DNA of 64,000 bases. Origin: Chaenocephalus aceratus. Its lineage: Eukaryota; Chordata; Actinopteri; Perciformes; Channichthyidae. Below the pieces are notes generated by a model, which was not told the DNA's origin, ran no database searches, and saw nothing but the letters and a program-made list of their open reading frames with translations. Below are positions 24,027 through 34,507 of the stretch, one piece after another (positions within the stretch are counted from its first letter, which is position 1; the number at the start of each line of letters is the position of its first letter). Location: positions 1 to 64,000 of the forward strand of contig JAMFTG010000658.1 in the NCBI GenBank assembly GCA_023974075.1. Reading direction: 5' to 3'. Position numbers and translations under genes: made by a program.

Positions 24027-24259
24027 ACACAAGGTGTCATGTGCTGGTAACCTCTGACACCCAGTATCACACACACACACATGCCCCCCCCCTTTTTCCT
24101 CTTGAACTCATGCAAACACACCACACACAAACATTGGACGATGAACTATGACAATGATTGTATATTGATGACGGTTACATTTTGAGTAACTGCTTGTTTT
24201 TTGGCTCTATTATAATGTATTAATTGTTTTGCTACTGCGTCAACAATTAGGGGCCGGTA
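24027..24259. other. Spacer between Pol remnant and LTR
   Basis: Non-coding, with a CA run (24070-24082) and a C run. The last bases, 'aattaggggccggta', resemble a polypurine tract placed directly before the LTR start. Confidence 0.5.
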
Positions 24260-24658
24260 TGTTAGAGCCACAAAGTTATTATTTCGAGTCATAATTTGAT
24301 AAATGATGTAATGATGGAAAAGGATTTATATTGCCATGGTGAATATGTTTTTGATGAAATGATTGTTAATTTTATATCGTAAATATGATCTGTTTCCTTG
24401 TACCTTCCGGTGTGTATTTAAGTGAGGTAACTCGGAGACCTGATGAGACGGGGAGCGGAACAGTTTTTCGACCGCAAATTGCAGACAGAGATTGGTGTTG
24501 CAAATTGGACTGCAAACAAAGTATAGTTTAGTTAGGAAAGCATATCGCCGAAATACTGTATAATATTTTGAGACTATTTAAGTCAATACTTTGTTGTTAA
24601 TAAATTGTATATTTTTTGACTGAAAACCTTCGGCTGCTTATTGTTTTGTATTGCGTCA
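24260..24658 (+). repeat. Probable 3' LTR of the BEL/Pao element
   Basis: A segment of about 399 bp starts TGTTAGAGCCAC directly after a purine-rich stretch and ends ...TTGCGTCA, the TG...CA boundary usual for LTRs. It contains a TATA-like 'gtatttaagtg' near 24413 and AATAAA at 24598-24603. The 5' LTR is absent from the window, so the boundaries cannot be confirmed by comparison. Confidence 0.6.
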
Positions 24659-25095
24659 ACCCCGCTCTATAGTGGCAAGAGTGCCATTACATACAGGTCT
24701 CAATCATACTTTAAGTATAATAGGAAAGCATCCAACCGGAAAGTGTGTACACTGCAGCCAGCCAGAAACTGTTGAGCATGTTTTACTGCTTTGCAGGAAA
24801 TATAGTACTCAGAGAAATGTGCTTTTCCAGACACTGAAGAAAGCAACATTCCATGACTTGTCGCTATCAGGGCTGTTAGGGAAAACATCAGGCAATATAT
24901 ATTGTGAGATTATTAAATTTCTAAGAGAAATTGATACTTTTAAAATAATCTAGAGTTTTGGTTCTTTGTTTTGTTTCTTGTTTTCTGCATAGTCTCTTGT
25001 CCACACTCCAGTCCAGTTGGTGGCGGTAATGCACCTACAAGTTGGTTTGCCAACCGCCAATAAACACGAAAGAAGAAGAAGAAGAAAACGAGAGA
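24659..25095 (+). pseudogene. I/Nimb-like LINE 3' end (5'-truncated)
   Basis: The frame 24651-24953 encodes the C-terminal tail of the LINE, with LHTGLNHTLSIIGKHPTGK followed by the zinc-finger-like CVHCSQPETVEHVLLLC. It ends at a natural stop at 24951-24953, then a 3' UTR and a (GAA)n tail to about 25095. It is the inverted counterpart of 20517-20880 and forms the inner edge of the inner inverted duplication. The reverse transcriptase and endonuclease are missing. It begins immediately after the BEL/Pao LTR. Confidence 0.72.
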
Positions 25096-26493
25096 AGAAG
25101 AAGATGCACCTTTAAAGTTCTTTGCAATCCGCCCAAAACCGAGAGGAGAAGAAGGAGAAAAAAAGAGGTGAGTGTATTAAACACCTGCAGAGGTTTCATT
25201 AAGTGTATTTACACCTCTTAGCTTACAGTTAATCACGAATCAGAAGTTATCTTATTTAACACAACAGCTATAATCTTGGAAGAAAGAAACTCACAAAAAA
25301 ACTTTAAAATGTGCGACAAAAATAGTCTCAAACTATCTTTAAATAAAGGCTAAAAGCTACAGTCTAACAGCTAAAGTCTAACAGCTACAGTTTAACAGCT
25401 ATCGTTTAAAAGCTAAAGTCTGAAAGCTAACGGCTATCGGCTAACAGCTACAATAATTCCAGTTCGGCTTTAGGGAGTAACAGTTGATTTGTTGACTTTA
25501 TGCTAGTTATTTATTACACCAGTTGTCTTTAAGACGGTATGAGTTGTTGTGTTGGTGGTCTTTGCCATAGATATGGTTTTAAATGTATGCTCTAACTAGC
25601 TTATTAGCATCGCCATTCACCGCGACGTAGCATTTTCCCATTAAAATGAATGGGGTTCTTCAGTTAGCTGCTAACGCTAAGCTAAGCGACGGTTTAGCTC
25701 ATTAGATAAATAGATATACTTTATTTAAATAATGATTTATCTTAAACTGGGAAATGATTGTGTCCCAGCAGAAGTGTTTTCAGGCATTACACGAGTTAAA
25801 CATATTTAAAAGATGCAATAAGATAATAAAAATGAAGCATTAGCAGCAAGTTTACACACAGGACACATATCACTAGAGTATCTAAAGAATACACAATATA
25901 CAGAAAATACTGTATACATGGAGTACATTAAACAGTCTCACTAGCTAATGTTTGCTTTCTGTGTTAACTTAGTGATAGTTTCACACGGATAGCGTTATAA
26001 CCGTGGTTCAAACATCCATTAATGTCACTTTCTATGTGAATAAAGTCATTTTAATGAAATAAAAGTGAACAAACTGTGAGCTGTAAGTTAGAATGTAAGT
26101 TGCTACACAGATTATGATGAATTATATCTAAATATTTGTATTATATTAATAATAATTTACACAGAAAACCAACTTTGTATCGTAATGGTTAAAGTAATTT
26201 GCATGTAACGTTAATAACTATCTGACCTTTCTACCATGTTCTCCTCTGCTTAGCATCACATTGACCAAATGGATCCATTTGGACCATGTTTACGTCACAG
26301 CAGCATAGATGAGACAAGGCACTGCACGTGGTGTGATAAAACACTACATAGAAGCATCTAGAAATAGAACATATCATTGAATAAACTCTTTGAATTCCTC
26401 CTCTTCACTGCTGACGGTTTATGATGAATTATATCTAAATATTTGTATTATATGAATAATGAAGCAGCTCTGTGGTCTTCATCAGGACAGCTG

Positions 26494-26535
26494 ATGAGCA
26501 GCATGGAGGAGAAGAAGGAGGCCCCTGGAGCTCAG
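26494..26535 (+). other. Exon-like segment with GT donor (conserved in S copy 1)
   Basis: An ATG at 26494 opens a 14-codon frame (MSSMEEKKEAPGAQ) that ends exactly at a GTCAGT donor-like sequence at 26536. The frame also continues upstream without stops for at least 12 codons. The same text is preserved inverted near 18301-18342. No following exon is visible, and no gene family is claimed. Confidence 0.25.
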
Positions 26536-27185
26536 GTCAGTGTGCACTTCATCACAAGATATTCCTAATTCCAGCGTTTCCGCCAGGCGGGCGTCTTGCC
26601 TTCATTTGACGCCCTTATTCAGCTCGGAGCGCCATCTACTAGGGGTGTGACGCAGGGCTCGACATTAAGGACTGCCCGATGGCCCGGGGCCGTCTAGTAT
26701 CTAGCTCGGGCAAGGAAGCCTCACCTGCTGGGTGCCCGATTGGGCAATCTATCATGCCAGTATCATGCAGCTCGCGGATCCAGTAATGAGGGACCCGACA
26801 GTGAGACTAAACATATCTATAACTAGTTACGGTAGTTTGAGAGGTCATTAAAATAGCTACGTGTGATATTCTAACCTGAAGTGTGTGTTTTGTCCGCTCA
26901 CCGCTGCAGGTGATCTCTCTCTCCCGTCAGATCAGACTTCACTCGCGTTTATGTCCATATCGATCAGATGCAGCTAGTTCTAGCTAATGATAGACTACCT
27001 TCTTATTAAAAGACACCTAAACAATAAGCGTCGCTATGCAACCGGGTGAGGCCACAAAGTATAGCGCAGCATTATGCATGTGTTTACATGCCCACCGGAA
27101 CCCCGAGGCATTACCAACAGATCAACGCACAATCAACCCATCCAGGACATCTCTTTCTCCACATTACGTGTTAGACATTAGAGTT

Positions 27186-27446
27186 GACTCTTCTTGTCTG
27201 TCACATACTCTTCTTGTCTGTCACATACTCTTCTTGTCTGTCACATCCTCTTCTTGTCTGTCACATCCTCTTCTTGTCTGTCACATCCTCTTCTTGTCTG
27301 TCACATCCTCTTCTTGTCTGTCACATCCTCTTCTTGTCTGTCACATCCTCTTCTTGTCTGTCACATCCTCCTCTTGTCTGTCACATACTCTTCTTGTCTG
27401 TCACATACTCTTCTTGTCTGTCACATCCTCTTCTTGTCTGTCACAT
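27186..27446. repeat. 20-bp minisatellite, 13 copies (S copy 2)
   Basis: Thirteen copies of ctcttcttgtctgtcacatc or close variants. The unit has no stop codon in three frames of either relevant strand, so long Ser/Leu/Cys-rich frames arise automatically and are not genes. Confidence 0.96.
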
Positions 27447-27490
27447 AAGTGGCGCAACTGAAGCGGTATTGCGCTAAAGGGAAATTATTT

Positions 27491-27955
27491 TTGACAGAAG
27501 AGATTTAGGTTATCCGGCTAACGGGAACTCTGACGTCGCCATTTTGTGTGCTTCGCGGATACGCTCGTCTCCTCTCTGTGGGCTCAGAGCAGTCTCATAA
27601 CACACCTGCACACAGAAGAATCCACACTTGTGTTTTTCAAAGCACATAAATGTGTTCCGTTTCATGTTCATGTAACTAAAATCCAAACACAGAAAGAAGT
27701 ACAGATGTACTTTTGATCCTCACATATTAGTTTTCCGGTTAAAACCTCTGCGCCTGCAAACAACCCGCTCTCTGTGCACGGATCGCTGGGCATTCGTGTG
27801 TGGGGTTTTGAGACTCCCCTGACGCTCAGCAGATCCGTACTTGTAATTTTTCTATCTATAGCCAATCAGATGTCTCCTTCATTCTAAGCCAATCACATGA
27901 GCGCGCCCCACGAGGGTATGATTTATTGCGTTTATGACACTTCATAAAGTTCTTT
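27491..27955. other. No gene seen; copy of 16890-17110 text
   Basis: 27580-27790 matches 16890-17112 in the same orientation although the neighbouring S copy is inverted. The remainder, up to the LINE start near 27956, is unassigned. Confidence 0.5.
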
Positions 27956-28230
27956 TTAAATTCACACAACATCCTTAACCCTATGCAATCTGGATTCAGA
28001 TCAAAGCACAGTACTGTGACTGCCGGTCTGAAAGTCTTCGACGATATTAAGGCTGCTTTGGATAACAAATCTGTATGTGTTGCATTGTTTATTGACCTGG
28101 CCAAAGCATTTGACTCTGAAGATCACCACATTCTGTCTAATGTGATGTTGGTGTCTCGTTTCGGTCATAAGGCCATTTGCTGGTTTCAGAGTTATCTAAC
28201 CGACCGTACTCAATGCGTCAGGCTGGGTAG

Positions 28231-29865
28231 TAGTGTTGTCACGATACCAACATTTTGGTTTCGATACCGATACCAAGTCAAGAATTGCGATTCCGATTCT
28301 TTTTCGATACTTTTCTTAAAAAAAGGGAAACAGTCTTAAATATAATCAGGCATGCAAACTCATCAGGTATGGAAAAGGTGACAAGGATCCGAGCCCCCCG
28401 ACCCCACGGAATATCGGCTTTAAAATTAGGAATAACAGATGATGTTAGCAGTCAGAACAACTGAAGCAGCAGTGTTACTAAGAATAGAAACGCCAAAGAG
28501 ACACATCTAATATAAATATATAAAAGCATTTATTTTAATTGTGTAGCAGTGAGTTTAACATTTTGGCAGCACTGTTGAGCATTTTGAAAATGTATTTTCA
28601 TGCCTCTGTGCAAGGCTGAGTCTTTCTATCTTTATGGCATCTGGTGTAAAGTAACTAAATTCATAAACTCAAGTACTACTTGGGTACAATTTTGAGATAC
28701 TTGTACTTTATTTAAGTATTTCAATGTTTCTTTTGCTACTTTGTACTTCTAATCCACTACAGTTCAGAGGTATATGGTGTACTTTTACTCCACTACATGT
28801 ATTAATCCCTTTAGTGACTTCTCAGATCTGGATGAATGATGTGAAATATAATCAAGTGTTGAATCAGACTTTAGTTCCACCTGGAGTAAATCCACCAGCT
28901 ACCCTGCAGTCTACAAAGTACTTCAGACTAGCTGCACCTTCACCAGCTTTGAGAACACTTTCATGATCGATCATTATAAAACATATCATATATATTATTC
29001 TGAAATGGACCAATCTGCACAACGACTACTTTTACTGTCGCTACTTTAATACTTTTACTTGAGGAACATTTTGAATGCAGTACTTTTACTGTAACAGAGT
29101 ATTCCTACACTCTGGTGCTTCTAGTACAAGACCCGAGTACTTCTACTTTTACTGTCGCTACTTTAACTATATTTTGACGATAATACTTTTGTACTTTTAT
29201 TTGAGGAACATTTTGATTGCAGGATTGTTCCTACATTCTGGTACTTCTACTTTAACTCAAGTACAAGACTTGGGTACTTCTATTTTTACTCGAGTACAAG
29301 ATATATACTTATACCACCTCCGTTTATAGCCTATGAAAAAAACTAATAGAAAACGAAGGCTAAAGCTAACGTTAGCAGATAGTGATGCTAGTTTGCTAGT
29401 TAAGTTTGCTCAACGATAATATTGCGACAGAAAAACTTTTCAGTGCACATCACGCTCTGCCGCTCCGACAGGGAGCTCTGCTCTGAACACCTGAACGGCC
29501 CGTTCACAGACTTCTGGCGTCTTTTTTGTCAACAAGCCGAGGCGCAGCGGCAGTTGCACTCCCACTTGCAGCCATGCTTCTCGTTTTCTCACATGCTCTG
29601 GCAGCTAGCGCGTGGCCGCGTGCACGAGAGAGGGGAGGGACTTAGAGCGTGCTTGAGAGGGAGGGACTGCAGGCACGGCTGCAGTGCAGGAAGTGGAAGC
29701 AGAGCGCTGAACACACACGGCTCTTATTAAAACGGCGCTTTTTCACGAGAGTGCTTTTCCCCGTCATTCTTAAAGTACCGATACTAATGAAACGGAGGAA
29801 TCGTACCGTTTTTAACGTCAGGGTATCGCGGTACCTTTCAAGTATCGGTACACCGTGCAACACTA
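28231..29865. mobile_element. hAT element with 8-bp TSD inside the LINE
   Basis: Ends TAGTGTTG and CAACACTA are inverted and flanked by ctgggtag at 28223-28230 and 29866-29873. Removing the element and one TSD copy rejoins the LINE reading frame exactly. The interior contains a second repeat (28346-29505) that also occurs at 61192-62116. Outer parts hold the fish hAT text 'cacgataccaacattttggt'. No transposase is visible. Confidence 0.9.
28346..29505 (+). repeat. Nested repeat 'R', copy 1 (atgcaaactcatcaggtatg end)
   Basis: This block is nested in the hAT element and is shared in the same orientation with 61192-62116. Both copies begin 'atgcaaactcatcaggtatg' and include the 'tacttttactccactacatg' text seen in many fish repeats. 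It has no coding content. Confidence 0.7.
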
Positions 29866-30720
29866 CTGGGTAGTACTGTCACTGACCCCGTCACCTTGAA
29901 GAAGGGAGTTCCACAGGGCTCTATTTTGGGGCCTTTGCTCTTTTTATTATATGTAAACAATATTTGTAATCAGATGACATGTTTTACCTATCATATGTAT
30001 GCTGATGACACTATTGTATACTCATGTGCTCCTTCTCTGGATATGGCCGTTTCCAATTTAAAATCTGACTTTATCACGCTGCAGCATGCGCTTCTTGATT
30101 CCAAACTGCTTTTGAACAGTAAGAAAACCAATGCGTTTTGCTCCCAAGTCAGCGTCCTCTTGTCTCTCCATTGACACCCTTGATGGCGTCTCTGTTGAGT
30201 TTGTCGATACCTACAAATATCTGGGCTTTTGGTTGGACAGTAATCTGAACTTCAAACACCATGTTGAAGTTCTAACTAAGAAATTGAAATTCACTCTTGG
30301 CTTCCTTTACAGACTTAAATGTTGTTTTTCAACCTCATCCCGTAAAAGGTTGGTCTCTGGCTTATTCCTGTCCTAGCTGGACTGCGGTGAAACCATCTAT
30401 AGATTTACCTGTCCCACTGTTTTGGTCAAACTCGACCCACTCTACCATGCTGCACTGCGCTATGTATCAGATGCACCCTATAGGACTCATCTTTGCACAC
30501 TGCAGCCTAACTGGATGGTCCTCACTTACTATGCGCAGGATGCAGCATTGGTTTTTATTAATGTATAAAGCTCTTTTAGGAAAGCTTCCTCTGTACATAT
30601 GAGCCAGATCTGCTCCAGTTTGTGACTCTCACAGCCTCAGATCCAGAGCCTGATACGGGTCCAGGTTCCTGCTGTGCGGACTGAGGCTGGGGAAAGGAGT
30701 CTTTTTCATTATGGTTTCAT

Positions 30721-31034
30721 CTTGGTGTTTTCTCTCTCGTGTGAGCTCCACACGTTCACTCTACGGTGTTGTTTACCTTCTGTGATGCGCGAGCTGATGA
30801 CGTCGCGTCAACATCATCCTCACTTCACGTCAAGAGGAGTTAACTTTTTTTTTTCTCAACTTTGTGTTGAAAAATGCGGGGATTATGCGGCCTTTTGATA
30901 AATATGCGGCCTTTTAAAAATGGCGCAGATTTTTTTTGAAATGATTTCTGATAATCCATCATCATATTTATGTCAATGACGGAGATTTCATATTAGCTGC
31001 TATTAGAGCTACAACCCAGCGCATCACCCTAACC
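30721..31034. other. No gene seen; repeat-like junction
   Basis: It follows the LINE C-terminus and contains a T run (30846-30856) and the phrase 'atgcggccttttgataaata'. It is probably part of another element whose ends were not found. Confidence 0.4.
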
Positions 31035-31178
31035 CAGTGTGTAGCTCGGTGTGTAGTTCGGTGTGTAGCTCAGTGCGTAGCTCAGTGCGTAGCTCAGTGC
31101 GTAGCTCAGTGTGTAGCTCAGTGTGTAGCTCAGTGTGTAGCTCAGTGTGTAGCTCAGTGTGTAGTGCAGTGTGTAGCT
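31035..31178. repeat. 12-bp minisatellite, 12 copies
   Basis: Twelve units of cagtgtgtagct with single-base variants (cggtgtgtagtt, cagtgcgtagct). Open frames on both strands across it are produced by the repeat. Confidence 0.95.
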
Positions 31179-31224
31179 TGAGGGCGTCAGAAAGTAGGAC
31201 GCAGAGGGAGAGAAGAAGTGAACA

Positions 31225-31713
31225 AAGTTATTTATTACACCAGTTGTCTTTAAGACGGATTGAGTTGTTGTGTTGGTGCTCTTTGCCATAGATATGGTTT
31301 TAAATGTATGCTAACTAGCTTATTAGCATCGCCATTCACCACGACGTAGCATTTTTCCCATTGAAATGAATGGGGTTCTTCAGTTAGCTGCTAACGCTAA
31401 GCTAAGCGACAGTTTAGCTCATTAGATAAATAGATATACTTTATTTAAATAATGATTTATCTTAAACTGGGAAATGATTGTGTCCCAGCAGAAGTGTTTT
31501 CAGGCATTACACGAGTTAAACATATTTAAAACATGCAATAAGATAATAAAAATGAAGCATTAGCAGCAAGTATACACACAGGACACATATCACTAGAGTA
31601 TCTAAAGAATACACAATATACAGAAAATACTGTATACATGGAGTACATTAAACAGTCTCACTAGCTAATGTTTGCTTTCTGTGTTAACTTAGTGATAGCG
31701 TTATAACCGTGGT
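31225..31713 (+). repeat. Repeat family 'S', copy 3 (partial)
   Basis: Matches 25498-25998 in the same orientation and holds the uninterrupted gcaaagag site used by the hAT insertion in copy 1. It ends abruptly at 31713, fused to L2-like LINE sequence, where the outer right arm begins. It also lacks 13 bp near 31697. Confidence 0.8.
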
Positions 31714-32377
31714 ATAGCTTAGCTGCTGCAGATGATAGCAAGTTTCTAATGTATCTGTAATTTGACAGATTGAACTTTACTTTATTGCAGACCTTTTTGA
31801 TATGGGTTTTGAAATTGAGGTTTGTGTCAATATGTACTCCGAGACAACCTGAAGTCTCCTTCCAGAAAAGAAAACATCTTGTTCTGTTATAATGCTGTGG
31901 CCCTTGGAGAAGAACATACACACTGTCTTTGAGACATTTGGTTGCAAACAATTATTGTTAAGCCAGGATGTAATATTCTCCAACACATCAGTGACCTTGG
32001 TAGCAGCCTCTTCTGCGGTTCTGCCATGAGTAAAAACAACTGTATCATCAGCATACATCACATTCTCCACACACAGAAGGCAGATCATTTACGTACATAC
32101 TAAACAGGATTGGGCCCAATACAGAGCCCTGTGGTACTCCAGTTGACAAACACTAGACTTATGGTTCTCAATTTGAACACAAGGAGCTGTTGAGATGATT
32201 GATGATTTGTTTGGCAATCAATTTCTCAAATACCTTGGATGCTATGGGTAAGATACTGATGGGCCTATAGTTGGATGTCATGAGAGGGTCCCCACCATAG
32301 TTATCAAGAACACAAAACAGTTCTTTAGCCCCTCTGTCCTGGGGGTTGTCAACATGGATGTTAAAATCACCAACAAT
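31714..32377 (-). pseudogene. L2-like LINE, internally deleted (right arm)
   Basis: Inverse of 7363-8030. Minus-strand frames carry the endonuclease piece VIVGDFNIHVDNPQDRGAKE (32413-32168) and, after the same internal deletion as the left arm, TSNYRPISI...KVFEKLIAKQ. The frame 32088-31777 carries the catalytic box MYADDTVVF. A stop present in the left arm at the KYLG region is altered here. The sequence ends at 31714 by junction to S copy 3, so the C-terminal half is missing. Confidence 0.75.
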
Positions 32378-32385
32378 GACTAGAC

Positions 32386-33416
32386 CAGGGGTGGGGAACC
32401 TTTTTCCTCTCAAGGGCCATTTAAATTTTTACAATATCCTCAGAGGGCCGTGCAAGTTATTGACCTCTGCTTAAAAAAACTAAAATCACAGCCCATTCAT
32501 TTCATGCTGTGCAAAGAAAAAGCAACCTCTTAATCCAGATATCTCACCATGACTCTCGCATGCACGTGCAGGGTGTGGCGTGACCACCAAAACAGAAAGA
32601 TATGGACTCAAGATGTGTGAAAATGTATTTAGTTTCCTATCCATGTGAACATGATTTAAGTGGGGGGGGGACCTGACCTCCTCTAGGGGGGTCCGGGGGG
32701 CATGCTCCCCTGGGAAGATTATTTTTAAAATGTTGAAGTTAAAAGCATCAATCTGGTGCACTGGACACATCTCTCAACACCCAAACACAACTGTAAGCAG
32801 ATTTTCTTTTAATTTATGGATATTTGACAAATCACTCCCCTTTCAAACTGTATTCTTCTTTATTAATAACTGTCATATAGTATTTTATACCTGTTTACTT
32901 TATTCTCTTATTTTTTTATAACTATAATGATCATATAAAGATGTGCCTTTACCTCACTGGTTGTAGAAAAAGCTTCTTATATTCGTTAGCATAGCTAGCT
33001 AACCAGATGCTAATGATAACAACACAGTTATTGACTGTCTGATCAGTATGACAGATGAACAGATCGCCACTGGGCTTTCAACTAAAGACACAGACACGCA
33101 GAAACTGCGGCATGTGTATGGACTTATCGGTACGGCAATTTCTGAAGTGCTGGAGTGGCGTTCTGGTGCTCTCCGTCAGAACTGCACCCCTGTCAGTCGA
33201 GACATATACCACGTGATGACACGTTAGGCTCGTGTTGTGTTCAAGGACCCTGACCGTGGCCAGGAAAAACAGGCACTCGCTTGTTTATTTTTTTTGCGGT
33301 CTAGATTTCTTTTTTTTTTCTTTTTTTTTGCGTGTGTTTATAAATTACCTCGAGGGCCGTACCAAATTGTCTCGCGGGCCGTATACGGCCCGGAGGCCGG
33401 AGGTTCCCCACCCCTG
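32386..33416. mobile_element. Charlie-type hAT element with perfect 8-bp TSD (right arm only)
   Basis: The ends CAGGGGTGGGGAACC and GGTTCCCCACCCCTG form a perfect 15-bp TIR, flanked by gactagac at 32378-32385 and 33417-33424. Subterminal text includes 'gggccgt' motifs typical of Charlie-like elements. An unrecognised 59-codon frame lies inside (33048-33227). The insertion is two bases away from the site used by a different hAT element in the left arm. Confidence 0.9.
33048..33227 (+). other. Unrecognised 59-codon open frame inside the Charlie-like element
   Basis: The frame starts MTDEQIATGLSTKDTDTQKL, continues with RHVYGLIGTAISEVLEWRSG and ends DIYHVMTR before TAG at 33225-33227. The frame is open further upstream to about 33015. 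Composition looks protein-like (mixed charged and hydrophobic, no repeats), unlike the AT-rich surroundings. I do not recognise the family. It may be an exon captured by, or remaining from, an ancestral element, or a chance frame. Confidence 0.3.
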
Positions 33417-33424
33417 GACTAGAC

Positions 33425-33628
33425 GGTCAAAGTCAAAACACACTATAGACAGCAGTTCAGTAAAGTCATCAAAAGAAGCTAAAAGAAGCTGAGAGCACAG
33501 CTGAACTCCCGCAGCCCTGGGGGCCCTACATTGGTTGTGATGGCAGATGACCGGGTTTGGTCAAGTTGCTCTCTACTGGTGAGGAAAGCGGCATACCAGT
33601 AAATCAGGTATGGATTTACTGGTATGCC
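33425..33628 (-). pseudogene. L2-like LINE RT fragment (right arm)
   Basis: Inverse of 5958-6178, with the same TNVGPPG-type altered motif. A short duplication of 'ggatttactggtatgcc' occurs at 33583-33628, at the edge of the transposon that follows, suggesting local rearrangement in this arm. Confidence 0.6.
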
Positions 33629-34497
33629 CATGGCTTGTGTCAAGTTGTGTGAGTAACTAAAGTGAACTTATTGTGAGCTAATTATCAATTGAAAATGAAC
33701 TCATCAAATTCAAACTCGTCAGGTTTATTGCGCTCCCTTCCAACTTGTGTCTACATTTCTCTACAAAGTACAAATGTAAAAAAAACACTTTTTGCCACTT
33801 AGTCTACAAATGACTTATGACAGCAACTACAGTGAACTACTACAAAGTTCAAACATTTGTTTCATTTACCAAACTAAAGTAACCAAACAGACCCTGAGCT
33901 GACTGAGCCTAAATCCCTAAAAACGTTGCTGAAAGGTAGAGTGTAGAGTAGACTATACGCATTACACTGTTACACACCTACTATGTACAGTAAACACTGT
34001 ACTGTCTGTACACCATGTCTTTTCTACAACTCTACATGTGTACATTATACAGTACATACATAGTGATGTACATACTGTTAGAAATTTAAATCAATGTTGA
34101 TATGGCGTAATTTTGAATTAAATACACTATTTAATTTAAATCAGTGTTATTCTGAAAAAACGGAAGTTCACACTATTAACTTAATACTTTTATTCTGAAA
34201 ATTCTTCACTTCCGGTTAGCATTAGCATGTGGCGAAATGCTACGTTTTCAAACCGTGAATCGAAGGTGAAATGACATGTGATGTTGTACACCGAGCACAC
34301 TGGGATTAGCACTCATTTATTGACGCTGAATAATGTTTATCAGGGAATGTTTAAATAACCACAGACACCAGAATATATGTAAGTGCTAGTTTTTTTGCGA
34401 GTCCAAGTACCGGTTCCCGACGTTCCGGTTTTAACCGGACTTGAACTGAAACTTTTTACAAGTCCAGTACCGGTTTGGCGTACCGGTACGCAGCACT
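33629..34497. mobile_element. Right-arm copy of the GCTGCGTACC-ended transposon (one end deleted)
   Basis: Inverse of most of 4942-5947. The terminus at 34497 (complement of AGTGCTGCGTACC) is intact, followed by atgtctgctt, the complement of the left-arm target duplication. The other terminus and its duplication are lost at 33629. Confidence 0.65.
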
Positions 34498-34507
34498 ATG
34501 TCTGCTT

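Larger units (their letters stand above)
25163..27490 (+). repeat. Repeat family 'S', copy 2 (inverted relative to copy 1)
   Basis: Inverse of 17495-20516 without the 906-bp hAT insertion. It contains the text 'atgaattatatctaaatatt' twice (26118 and 26422 regions), a CG-rich 'gggctcgacattaagg' segment near 26660-26760, an exon-like frame ending at 26535, and the 13-copy minisatellite. It is one arm of an approximately 3-kb inverted duplication with copy 1. Confidence 0.85.
27956..30720 (+). pseudogene. L2-like LINE reverse transcriptase, split by a hAT element
   Basis: The first part (27983-28230) reads MQSGFRSKHSTVTAGLKVFD and FIDLAKAFD, the reverse transcriptase motif A region. The coding text stops at 28230, where a hAT element is inserted, and resumes in frame at 29874 with KKGVPQGSILGPLLFLLYVN and the catalytic box MYADDTIVY. 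Later frames carry VDTYKYLGFWLDSNLNFKHH (30131-30376) and a C-terminal region to about 30720. Frameshifts near 30125 and 30376 show that it is dead. The endonuclease half is absent (5' truncation). Confidence 0.82.
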
